From positions 2,728,001 through 2,792,000 of the forward strand of contig OZ255624.1 in assembly GCA_965276675.1 (NCBI GenBank): DNA of 64,000 nt, read 5' to 3'. This DNA is from G965276675 sp965276675 (GTDB lineage Bacteria > Acidobacteriota > Terriglobia > Terriglobales > Acidobacteriaceae). Both the position numbers and the translations under genes were made by a program. The notes beneath the pieces were generated by a model, which saw only the letters and a list, made by a program, of their open reading frames with translations, was not told where the DNA came from and did no database searches. Shown here in pieces: positions 8,808-16,327 of this stretch. How positions within the stretch are numbered: position 1 is the stretch's first letter; every line of letters begins with the position of its first letter.

Positions 8808-9980
8808 ATGACCGTAGCCGGTGTCATGAGCGGCACCTCCGCTGATGGCATAGACGTCGCGCTCTGCCGCATTACCTCGAAACCAGATGCAGAGCCCGCC
8901 ATCAAACTACTCCATCACCGAGCTTTCCCATACCCCGTACCATTGCGCCGAGCCGTACTCGCCGCCATGAACGCCGAACAGACCTCTGCCACCGAACTGG
9001 CACGGCTGAACTGGCGTCTCGGTCAGGCCTACACGGAATCTGTAACCGCGACGGTATCACACTACCGAAGCGAGCATGCGCGTGCCCGCATCGACCTCGT
9101 CGGCTGCCACGGCCAGACGATCTACCACCAGGGTGTCGCCACCAAGTACGCAGGGCGCGACGTCGCCTGCACCTGGCAGCTGGGCGAGATGGCGCTCGTC
9201 GCCGAAGCCACCGGAGTGCCTGTGGTCAGCAACTTTCGCCCAGCCGATATGGCCGCTGGCGGCCAGGGCGCGCCGCTCGTGCCGCTGCTCGATGTTGCGC
9301 TCTTCCGCCATCCGACACGCGGCCGCGTGCTGCAGAACCTCGGCGGCATCGGCAATCTCACGGCAATCCCGCCCGGTGCAAGCCCCTCAGACGTACAGGC
9401 ATTCGACACCGGCCCGGCGAACATGGTCATCGATGCGCTCACCGAGCAGCTCTTCGCCAAGCCGTACGACCGAGGCGGCCGCATTGCCGCGCGCGGGCGC
9501 GTAAGCGACGCCCTACTCTCCAGCCTTCTGCGAGACCCTTTCTTCCGCAAAGTGCCGCCCAAGAGCGCCGGCCGCGAACAATACGGCGCCGCCTTCGTCG
9601 CCAACTTTCTCGCGGGAGCAAAGCAGCTCGGCCTCAGCCCGCAAGACGCGCTCGCCACTGCTACCGCCCTCACAGCACACAGCATCCGCTTGGCCTACGA
9701 GCGCTTCGTTCGCCCCAGCATGGGTACTGCCCCGGTCGATTCCATCCTCTCCGGCGGTGGCGCACGCAACGGCACGCTGGTCGCGATGCTCACACGCGAG
9801 TTAGCCCCACTTGGTTGCACGGTCAGCCTCATCGACGACTACGGTCTCGCCTCTCAAGCTAAGGAAGCCGTCGCCTTCGCGCTGCTCGCATGGCAGACCT
9901 GGCACCGGCTCCCGGGCAATGTCCCGAGCGCCACAGGGGCGCGCAAGCCCGTCATCCTGGGCCAAATTACGTATGTGTAG
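8808..9980 (+). CDS. anmK: Anhydro-N-acetylmuramic acid kinase AnmK
   Basis: AnmK opens and phosphorylates 1,6-anhydro-MurNAc to MurNAc-6-phosphate in cell-wall recycling. From the ATG at 8808 the protein is 390 residues, close to the family norm. It begins with the canonical MTVAGVMSGTSADGIDVA, whose GTSADG is the ATP phosphate-binding motif. GCHGQTIYHQG, NFRPADMAAGGQGAPLVPLLD, LQNLGGIGNLT, FDTGPANMVID and the late ILSGGGARNGTLV motif are all present. The frame is open upstream to 8685, but that extension is encoded by the dispersed hairpin repeat at 8739-8792 and lacks family similarity, so I reject the longer start. It follows the NagZ-like gene, matching the pathway. Its stop overlaps the start of the solute-binding lipoprotein gene, suggesting translational coupling. 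Confidence 0.95.
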   Translation: MTVAGVMSGTSADGIDVALCRITSKPDAEPAIKLLHHRAFPYPVPLRRAVLAAMNAEQTSATELARLNWRLGQAYTESVTATVSHYRSEHARARIDLVGCHGQTIYHQGVATKYAGRDVACTWQLGEMALVAEATGVPVVSNFRPADMAAGGQGAPLVPLLDVALFRHPTRGRVLQNLGGIGNLTAIPPGASPSDVQAFDTGPANMVIDALTEQLFAKPYDRGGRIAARGRVSDALLSSLLRDPFFRKVPPKSAGREQYGAAFVANFLAGAKQLGLSPQDALATATALTAHSIRLAYERFVRPSMGTAPVDSILSGGGARNGTLVAMLTRELAPLGCTVSLIDDYGLASQAKEAVAFALLAWQTWHRLPGNVPSATGARKPVILGQITYV

Positions 9981-11532
9981 CCGCTTAGGTTACATTATTC
10001 GCGCACCGTTCATAGCCCTCGCGCTATCGGCCATCGTCCTCACCGGCTGCCACAGCGACCGCCCTGACCCGCACACAGCGGTTATGCTCATCGAAAGCAG
10101 CCCCGCCAACCTGGACCTACGCGTCGGCACCGATGCGCAATCCGAACGCATCGGCATGCTCATCTTCGACGCGCTCGTGCGCAAGGACGCTCACTACAAC
10201 GTCACACCCTGGCTGGCCGAGAGCTGGGACCATCCCGACCCGCTCACCTACGTCTTTCATTTGCATGGCGGCGTGCACTTCCACAACGGCCAGCTCCTCA
10301 CTGCCAGCGATGTCAAGTGGACGCTCGACTCGATGCGCAACGGCACACTCATCACCTCCAAGACTGGCGCCTACAAACAAATTGATCGCGTGGACGCACC
10401 CGACGCACGCACCTGCATCGTGCACCTGAAAAAGCCCGATAACTTCCTACTCTTCAATCTTTCAGACGGCGCCATCGGCATCGTTCCGGCTGGCAGCGGC
10501 AAAGACCTTTGGCGGCACCCCGTCGGCACCGGCCCCTTCAAATTCGTCTCGCAGGAACAGGATAAAGACGTCATCCTCACCCGCAACGAAAACTCCTGGC
10601 AACCCGAGCCGTCCATCGAACGCATCCGCTTCAACGTTGTGCCCGATGCCATTACCCGCGCGCTTGAACTCCAGAAAGGCTCAGCCGATGCAGCCATCAA
10701 CTCGCTCACGCCGGACATGATCCACGCTCTACGCGCGAACACAACGCTTGCGATCGACAGCTCGCCCGGCACCATCGTCCATTACATGTCCTTCAACCTG
10801 CGCGACCGCTACCTCAAAGACGTCCACGTGCGCCAGGCCATCGCGTACGCTATCAATCGTCAGCTCATCATCCACAGTCTCTGGCGCGACCAGGCCATTC
10901 TCGCCGACAGCCTGCTGCCACCGGGTCACTGGGCGCGCGCCGACGACATCGCGCACTACACCTTCGACCCCGCCAGGGCCAACGCGATGCTCGACGAGGC
11001 GGGCTACCACCGTGGCCCGGACGGCACCCGCTTTCACCTGGAGATGAAGATCTCTACCGCGGAAGAGACGACGCGGCTCATGGCACTGGTTCTGCAACAG
11101 CAGCTGCGACAGATTGGCATTGCCCTCGACGTCCGCTCCTTTGAGTTCGCCACCTTTTACGCCGACATCACCAAAGGCGCCTTCTCCGTCTACGCGCTGC
11201 GCTGGATCGGCGGCAACGAGAGCCCGGACATCTTCCGCTACGCTTACGCTACAGAATCGCTGCCACCACGCGGCGCCAATCGCGGCTTCTACAAGAATGC
11301 CGCACTCGATACGGCCATCGCCGCCGCCGCTGTCGCCCCCGACCAGACTCAGCAGCGGAGCGATTACATCAAGGTGCAACAGCTCCTGGCAGACGACCTG
11401 CCCTCCATCAGCCTCTGGTACCTGGAAAACGTGCTCGTGCACACCCGTCGGCTCAGCAATGTCCACAGCTCGCCCTCCGGCAACTACGACTTTCTCCGCG
11501 ACGCTGTCCTACTGCCGGGTGCCCCATCCTAG
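9973..11532 (+). CDS. ABC transporter substrate-binding lipoprotein, family 5 (peptide/nickel/opine class)
   Basis: The ATG at 9973 overlaps the anmK stop by 8 nt. It starts a classic lipoprotein signal: a hydrophobic stretch followed by lipobox VLTGC with Cys26. The remaining ~490 residues are SBP_bac_5 (DppA/OppA/NikA/MppA-like), with YNVTPWLAESW, LTYVFHLHGGVHFHNGQ, ASDVKWTLDS, HPVGTGPFKF and VRQAIAYAINRQ. Such proteins capture oligopeptides or other small ligands for ABC importers. No permease or ATPase gene is adjacent. Position after nagZ and anmK makes muropeptide binding attractive, but this is inference. The last six residues (LPGAPS) and the stop codon lie inside a dispersed inverted repeat (11523-11547), so the original C-terminus may have been replaced. 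The longer open frame back to 9811 lies within anmK and is not used. Confidence 0.9.
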   Translation: MCSRLGYIIRAPFIALALSAIVLTGCHSDRPDPHTAVMLIESSPANLDLRVGTDAQSERIGMLIFDALVRKDAHYNVTPWLAESWDHPDPLTYVFHLHGGVHFHNGQLLTASDVKWTLDSMRNGTLITSKTGAYKQIDRVDAPDARTCIVHLKKPDNFLLFNLSDGAIGIVPAGSGKDLWRHPVGTGPFKFVSQEQDKDVILTRNENSWQPEPSIERIRFNVVPDAITRALELQKGSADAAINSLTPDMIHALRANTTLAIDSSPGTIVHYMSFNLRDRYLKDVHVRQAIAYAINRQLIIHSLWRDQAILADSLLPPGHWARADDIAHYTFDPARANAMLDEAGYHRGPDGTRFHLEMKISTAEETTRLMALVLQQQLRQIGIALDVRSFEFATFYADITKGAFSVYALRWIGGNESPDIFRYAYATESLPPRGANRGFYKNAALDTAIAAAAVAPDQTQQRSDYIKVQQLLADDLPSISLWYLENVLVHTRRLSNVHSSPSGNYDFLRDAVLLPGAPS

Positions 11533-11547
11533 CGCAGCTAGGGTGGG
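11523..11547. repeat. Inverted repeat of the CCCATCC/GGGTGGG class, copy 1
   Basis: Arms CCCATCCTAGC and GCTAGGGTGGG pair over 11 bp (one G-T pair) around a 3-nt loop, preceded by GGGTGC. The same outer sequence (GGGTGCCCCATCC ... GGGTGGG) recurs at 16212-16276. It contains the stop codon of the preceding lipoprotein gene and may act as a transcription terminator. Confidence 0.7.
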
Positions 11548-11609
11548 ATTCAAGTTACTCATTGCCTGTCGTCACCTCGATCGGGACGGCATCACTTCCA
11601 CTCGCGTCT

Positions 11610-11663
11610 GTCATCCCGACCGGAGTTCTCGCGAAAGCGAGAACGTCGCGGAGGGATCTGCTG
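11610..11663. repeat. 54-bp dispersed hairpin repeat, copy 2
   Basis: Nearly identical to 8739-8792. The core is a perfect hairpin, GTTCTCGC-GAAA-GCGAGAAC: an 8-bp stem with a GAAA tetraloop. It lies in the non-coding gap 11548-11739 before the small His/Cys membrane protein gene. The two copies differ in the loop region (AAAACG versus AAAGCG) and at a few flanking bases. Confidence 0.78.
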
Positions 11664-11739
11664 CCTTTCCTCTTGGTGCAAAGCCCATCCTGAGCAAACG
11701 CGGAGCATCGGCCACAATCGCGCGTAGCACCCCCCCGCC

Positions 11740-12117
11740 TTGGACGGCCAGTACCAGTTTCGAATGGTATCCTCAGAACAGATGTGGCAGATGCAGCACA
11801 GCCTCGCGTCTCTGGATCGCCCGCCTAAGCCCGCCGGCTTCTGGCGGACGCTTGCGCTTGCCCTCTGCATCGGCCTGCTGCTGCTCGGCACTACCGTTCA
11901 GGTGGCGCATGGCCACGCACCGGGCCATTCTTCGCATGACGACTGCTCGCTTTGCCTGAGCGCGCACGCTGTCATCGCTATTGTTGCCGCCGTCTCGCTT
12001 CTCCTTTTCCAGACCGCGGCTCCCTTCCGCCGGCGTCCTGTGCGCCTCCGCACCTTCAGGCCCACGGAGTGTCCATACTGGAACCGCCCTCCGCCTGCGT
12101 ACTGCTCTTTCTCCTAA
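11740..12117 (+). CDS. Small membrane protein with His/Cys-rich segment (DUF2946-like)
   Basis: This encodes up to 125 residues from TTG 11740; ATG 11764 is an alternative, and no start has a strong ribosome-binding site. One hydrophobic segment (about residues 36-55) leads into a His/Cys cluster, VAHGHAPGHSSHDDCSLC, near 55-72. A second hydrophobic segment (about 73-92) and an Arg/Pro-rich tail follow. The H-x-H / C-x-x-C arrangement between two membrane segments resembles DUF2946-type proteins, which are often found beside metal-related TonB receptors. A TonB-dependent receptor gene starts 43 bp downstream, and the two are probably co-transcribed. A metal-linked role is inference only. Confidence 0.6.
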   Translation: MDGQYQFRMVSSEQMWQMQHSLASLDRPPKPAGFWRTLALALCIGLLLLGTTVQVAHGHAPGHSSHDDCSLCLSAHAVIAIVAAVSLLLFQTAAPFRRRPVRLRTFRPTECPYWNRPPPAYCSFS

Positions 12118-12160
12118 TCCGCTCCCAAGATTCACCGCACACACCTCAGGAGAAACGTGC

Positions 12161-14815
12161 ATGCCGCTGCTCTTTTCCAGCAGATCCCCCCGCGCTAGTT
12201 CCGTCTGGGCTACACACACCTGCCGCTCAGCAATCCTCGCGCTGGCAACTCTCGCGCTCTCTGCCGGACACAGCACCTTCGCGCAGTCCACGGCTGGCGC
12301 CGTCACCGGCACCGTAACGGATTCCTCTGGCGCTGTCATACCCGGGGCGACGGTCGAGATTAAAAACCCGGCCTCCGGCTTCGACCGCACGGTCCAATCG
12401 GACAGCCAGGGCCAGTATCAATTCATCAACGTACCATTCGGCAGCTACCATGCCACGGCTCAGGCCGGCGGCTTCGCTGCAGCGCAGCAGGACATCGTCG
12501 TCCACAGCGCGCTCCCGGTTACCGCGCCCTGGCGCCTGCCAGTCGCTTCGACCGCCCAAACCGTCACCGTCGAAAGCGACCCCGGCGATATGGTGGAGAA
12601 CACCCCCACCGCCGCCACCTCTATCGACAACAGCCTCATCACGAAGTTGCCCACCCAAGGCAGCAGCTCCGGTCTCAGCTCCGTCATCACGCTCGCCACA
12701 CCGGGCGTGGCGCAGGACTCTAACGGTCTCTTCCATCCGCAGGGCGAGCATGCCGATACCTCCTTCTCCGTCGACGGCCAGCCCATTACCGACCAGCAGA
12801 GCCGACTCTTCTCGAACCAGCTCGCCCTCGGGTCCATTCAGTCGCTGCAGGTGATCTCCGGCGTAGCTCCAGCCCAATACGGCGACAAGGCCTCGCTCGT
12901 CGTCGAAACCACCACCAAATCCGGCCTCAACACCGCACCCGCCCACGGCGCTATCTCAGGTGGATACGGTAGCTTCGGCACCGCAACCGTAGACGGCAAT
13001 CTGGGCTATGGCGGTCCGCGCTTCGGCACCTTCACCTCGGTCGACGGCATCAACAGCGGCCGTTTTCTTGACTCGCCAGAGTTCCGCCCATTGCACGACC
13101 ACGGCAATGTCGAGAACATCTTCGAACGCCTCGACGCGCAGGCCACAGACAAGGACAGCGCGCACGTGAACCTCAGTCTCTCGCGCTCCTGGGCCCAGAC
13201 CCCCAACCAGTACGATCAACAGGCGATCGGGCAGGACCAGCGGCAGGAGATCAAGAGCTTCAACTTTGCGCCCAGCTACACCCACCTCTTCAGCGCCAAT
13301 ACCCTGCTTAGCGCCGATGCCTGGATACGTCAGGACCAGGTGCACTACTACCCCTCGCGCGATGTCTTCCACGACACGCCGGTCACGCTCACCGATACGC
13401 GCCGGCTTACCAACGTCGGCATCAAGCTCGATCTCTCCGCCACCCGCGGCATCAACAACATCAAAGCCGGGGCGCAGTTCGAGCACACCCCACTGGGCGA
13501 ATCGTTCACTATCGGCATCACCAGTCCGGCTTATAACGCGCCGTGTCTAGATGCAAACGGCCAGCCCATTGGAGACACCGCCATCACTCCGGCATGCAAC
13601 GGCGCGGGTCAGAAACCCAATCCCAATTACCTGCCGGGCGAAGCCAGCTTCGATCTCACGCGCGGCGGCGCGCCCTTCCACTTCAACGGCACCACGGACA
13701 TCAAGGAAGAAGCGCTCTACATCGAAGACGAAATCCACTGGCGCAACTGGATCGCCTCCGCCGGCGTGCGCGCCGATAACTACAACGGCATCACCAGCCG
13801 CTCCATGGTCGCGCCGCGTCTTGGCGCCTCCTATAATGTTACCAAGACAGGCACAATACTCCGCGGCAGCTACGGCAAGTTCTTCCTCACGCCGTACAAC
13901 GAGAACCTCATCGTTTCCAGCGCTACCGGCGCAGGCGGCCTCGCGAACAACACTGGCGCCTTTGGCTCAACGGCCATCAAGCCCGCCAAACGCAACGCCT
14001 TCTCCACCGGCTTTGAGCAGCCCTTCGGCCGCTATCTCTCCCTCACTGCCGACTACTTCTGGAAGTACACCGACCGCGACTACGACTTCGACATCCTGGT
14101 CAACTCACCGCTAGCTTTCCCCATTCAGTGGCGCAAATCGAAGATCGATGGCCTGGCCGTTCGCGTCAACTTCGCCAACTATCACGGAGTCACAGCCTAC
14201 TCCGTGCTGGGCCACACCCGCTCGCGCTTTTTTGGCCCGGAGGTCGGCGGCATCATCTTTAACGATCCGTCAAAGAGCACGGCAACCACGCCTTTCCGCA
14301 TCGATCACGACCAGGCCTTCCAGCAAACGACGCATTTCCAGTACCAGCCAAAAGTAAATGGTCCCTGGTACGGCTTCAACTGGACCTACGAGAGCGGCCT
14401 GGTCGCCGGTCGCGCCCCGTTTGCCAGCAACACGACCACGCCCGTCGATCTCACCTACCTCACCGCCGACCAACAGGCGCAAGCCGGGATCACCTGCGGC
14501 GGCGTGCGCGCCACGCTAACCGCCCCGCTTACCTCATGCGCACCCGGTAAATTGTCATCGCCACTGCTACAGATACCATTGCCGGGCACGGAGAACGACG
14601 ACCGCAACCCGCCCCGCATCGCCCCGCGCCATCTCTTCGATATGTCGGCCGGCTACGACAACGTCTTCCACACCGACCGCTACAAGGCCAACCTCAGCAT
14701 CACGGCCGTCAACGTGACAAATCAGTACTCGCTCTACAACTTTCTCTCCACCTTCAGCGGCACGCACTTCGTCTCGCCCCGCGCCTACACCAGCCAGCTC
14801 ACCTTCGTCTTCTAG
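12161..14815 (+). CDS. TonB-dependent receptor with carboxypeptidase-regulatory-like N-terminal domain
   Basis: The ATG at 12161 has a good AGGAG ribosome-binding site 8-9 nt upstream. It gives 884 residues with a signal peptide (ILALATLALSAG; cleavage near STFA-QST). Residues ~35-115 are a CarboxypepD_reg-like beta-sandwich: AVTGTVTDSSGAVIPGATV and YQFINVPFGSYHATAQ. A plug-like domain follows (SFSVDGQPITDQQSRLFSNQ, LQVISGVAPAQYGDKASL), then a long beta-barrel ending in SQLTFVF with a terminal aromatic residue. This architecture matches the acidobacterial TonB/Oar-like outer-membrane receptors. The substrate is unknown. The preceding His/Cys membrane gene hints at metals, while the convergent glycosidase genes hint at sugars. 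The open frame extends upstream to 11981 inside the previous gene, but the signal peptide supports 12161. Confidence 0.9.
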   Translation: MPLLFSSRSPRASSVWATHTCRSAILALATLALSAGHSTFAQSTAGAVTGTVTDSSGAVIPGATVEIKNPASGFDRTVQSDSQGQYQFINVPFGSYHATAQAGGFAAAQQDIVVHSALPVTAPWRLPVASTAQTVTVESDPGDMVENTPTAATSIDNSLITKLPTQGSSSGLSSVITLATPGVAQDSNGLFHPQGEHADTSFSVDGQPITDQQSRLFSNQLALGSIQSLQVISGVAPAQYGDKASLVVETTTKSGLNTAPAHGAISGGYGSFGTATVDGNLGYGGPRFGTFTSVDGINSGRFLDSPEFRPLHDHGNVENIFERLDAQATDKDSAHVNLSLSRSWAQTPNQYDQQAIGQDQRQEIKSFNFAPSYTHLFSANTLLSADAWIRQDQVHYYPSRDVFHDTPVTLTDTRRLTNVGIKLDLSATRGINNIKAGAQFEHTPLGESFTIGITSPAYNAPCLDANGQPIGDTAITPACNGAGQKPNPNYLPGEASFDLTRGGAPFHFNGTTDIKEEALYIEDEIHWRNWIASAGVRADNYNGITSRSMVAPRLGASYNVTKTGTILRGSYGKFFLTPYNENLIVSSATGAGGLANNTGAFGSTAIKPAKRNAFSTGFEQPFGRYLSLTADYFWKYTDRDYDFDILVNSPLAFPIQWRKSKIDGLAVRVNFANYHGVTAYSVLGHTRSRFFGPEVGGIIFNDPSKSTATTPFRIDHDQAFQQTTHFQYQPKVNGPWYGFNWTYESGLVAGRAPFASNTTTPVDLTYLTADQQAQAGITCGGVRATLTAPLTSCAPGKLSSPLLQIPLPGTENDDRNPPRIAPRHLFDMSAGYDNVFHTDRYKANLSITAVNVTNQYSLYNFLSTFSGTHFVSPRAYTSQLTFVF

Positions 14816-14834
14816 GCCAAATCATTGACAGAAG

Positions 14835-14874
14835 ACGCGGAGCGGACGCACGTTACCCTGCATCTACTCCGCGT
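14835..14874. repeat. Inverted repeat between two convergent genes
   Basis: Arms ACGCGGAG (14835-14842) and CTCCGCGT (14867-14874) pair perfectly over 8 bp around a 24-nt loop. They lie in the 117-bp gap between the converging receptor and GH5-like genes. It may act as a bidirectional terminator or be a relic of a dispersed repeat; there is no T-tract. Confidence 0.4.
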
Positions 14875-14932
14875 TCTCTGTGCTCCCCGTGGAGTGCTTT
14901 CCATGGTGAATGGCCAGCACGACACACCCGGC

Positions 14933-16138
14933 CTACTCTTTCCCGTGAATCTCCGCCGCCGCTGCATCCGCCGCCGGCCCGGTCGTCACTTTCCCCGTCT
15001 CATAGCGAATGATATCCACCTCGCGCTCCCGGTAAGGCTTCCCATCCGCATAGAAAATGTCGTGGAACCACACCACCGGCTGGATTAACACATACGGCCG
15101 CTGCCAGGAGTCCCACGGCAGCCACGTCTGCGTCTTGCCCTTCGCGAAGCCCCAGTTGATCGCTCCGACATTATGATTTTTCGCAATCGGCAGAGTTCCA
15201 TCAAAAGTTGAGCCCGCCGGCCGAGCCATATATTCAGTACACAAAATCGGCCGATGGTATGGCTCCAGCTGCTTGATCCGCATGGCAAACTGCTCTGGCG
15301 GCCCATAATTGTGAAAGGAGATCACGTCCGATTCGGTGAGCTGCACCCGCTCCACCGGATTCAGCTTGCCCGGCGACGACCAATTGTCATCATGCCAGAC
15401 GCCGCTGGTCAGTGGCTGCGTCGGATGCGCCGACCGCGCCCAGGCGAAGACCTGCGGCAGCAGCACCGCGACCAGCGCGTTCTTATTCTCCGGATCGTTC
15501 TTTCCGTAACTTCTATCGTTACCATTGTCGGGTTCGTTCCATAGATCCCAAGCCAGAATGCGTTTGTCGCTCGCAAACGCCCCAACCACTCCCTTCACAT
15601 ACGTTTCCAGCCGCCCGTACTGCGACTTGTCGCGCAGCGCCTTCTCGCCCGGACTCTGCACCCAGCCCGAGTTGTGCACGCCAGGAATCGGCGGATGCTG
15701 CGGTCCCAGCTTCGGGTCCGGGTCCCAGCACGAATCGAAGATCACAAAGACTGGCTTGATGTGGTGCTTGTCGGCAATGGTCAGGAAGATATTGATCCTC
15801 TCCTTGAACCCCGCCTCGTCCTGCTGCCAAAGCAGGTCGTGGAGGAAGACGCGCATCGTCGTCATCCCCAGCCCCTCGCCCCAGCCCAGTTCCTTATCGA
15901 TCTCCTGCGGGTCAAAGGTCGCGGCCTGCCACATCTCCAGCTGGTTGATCGCATCGATCGGCGTGAAGTTGCTGCCCACCGGCCAAGTCTGCTGCCCATA
16001 CCAGCTATTCGCTTTCGCCTCCGACCACCGGCCCGCATCGGCGCAGAACATCTGCGAAGTGCTCGCGAGCAAAGACCCGCACAGCAGAAGAGAGAATCCT
16101 ATCCGTCTCAAGTACCCTCCACCAATCTTGTCACCCAC
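14933..16138 (-). CDS. Secreted GH5-like (cellulase-family) glycoside hydrolase
   Basis: This 401-residue protein has a signal peptide (hydrophobic residues ~14-30). It shows a (beta/alpha)8 clan-A fold: TTMRVFLHDLLWQQ, KPVFVIFDSCWDPD, the acid/base motif AWDLWNEPDNG (Glu202), a FHNYGPPEQF strand, and the nucleophile motif ILCTEYMARP (Glu302). The catalytic spacing of about 100 residues suits GH5 and related families. The specificity (glucan, mannan, xylan or a glycoside) cannot be read from the sequence. The start codon has no perfect ribosome-binding site. The GH51 enzyme lies upstream on the same strand, separated by 189 bp holding a repeat, so they may or may not be co-transcribed. Together they suggest hemicellulose or arabinoglycan use. 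Confidence 0.82.
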   Translation of the reverse strand: MGDKIGGGYLRRIGFSLLLCGSLLASTSQMFCADAGRWSEAKANSWYGQQTWPVGSNFTPIDAINQLEMWQAATFDPQEIDKELGWGEGLGMTTMRVFLHDLLWQQDEAGFKERINIFLTIADKHHIKPVFVIFDSCWDPDPKLGPQHPPIPGVHNSGWVQSPGEKALRDKSQYGRLETYVKGVVGAFASDKRILAWDLWNEPDNGNDRSYGKNDPENKNALVAVLLPQVFAWARSAHPTQPLTSGVWHDDNWSSPGKLNPVERVQLTESDVISFHNYGPPEQFAMRIKQLEPYHRPILCTEYMARPAGSTFDGTLPIAKNHNVGAINWGFAKGKTQTWLPWDSWQRPYVLIQPVVWFHDIFYADGKPYREREVDIIRYETGKVTTGPAADAAAAEIHGKE

Positions 16139-16190
16139 TCCATTGTCGTCCCTCTCGAAGTTCGCGTGAAGCGAGAACCATCAACTCACC

Positions 16191-16276
16191 GTCCCGACCG
16201 AAGTTCTCGCCGGGTGCCCCATCCTTTACGCCGAGTCGTATTCCAACTCCCACTGCACTCAAGCGTAAAGGGTGGG
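16191..16276. repeat. Composite repeat: half of the 54-bp element joined to a CCCATCC/GGGTGGG inverted repeat
   Basis: GTCCCGACCGAAGTTCTCGC (16191-16210) matches the first half of the 54-bp element. It runs directly into CGGGTGCCCCATCC, the start of the other repeat class. The arms of the latter (CCCATCCTTTACGC, 16218-16231, and GCGTAAAGGGTGGG, 16263-16276) pair over 14 bp with one G-T pair. It lies between the GH51 and GH5-like genes. Confidence 0.65.
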
Positions 16277-16327
16277 TTATGCGCCGGAGGCGCATCCGCA
16301 CTTCCTATTCCGCGAACGGAAGCTCCC

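Noticed and set aside
9811..9972. Longer start of the solute-binding lipoprotein inside anmK
   Set aside because: The lipoprotein signal begins at ATG 9973; the upstream part has no signal or homology features.
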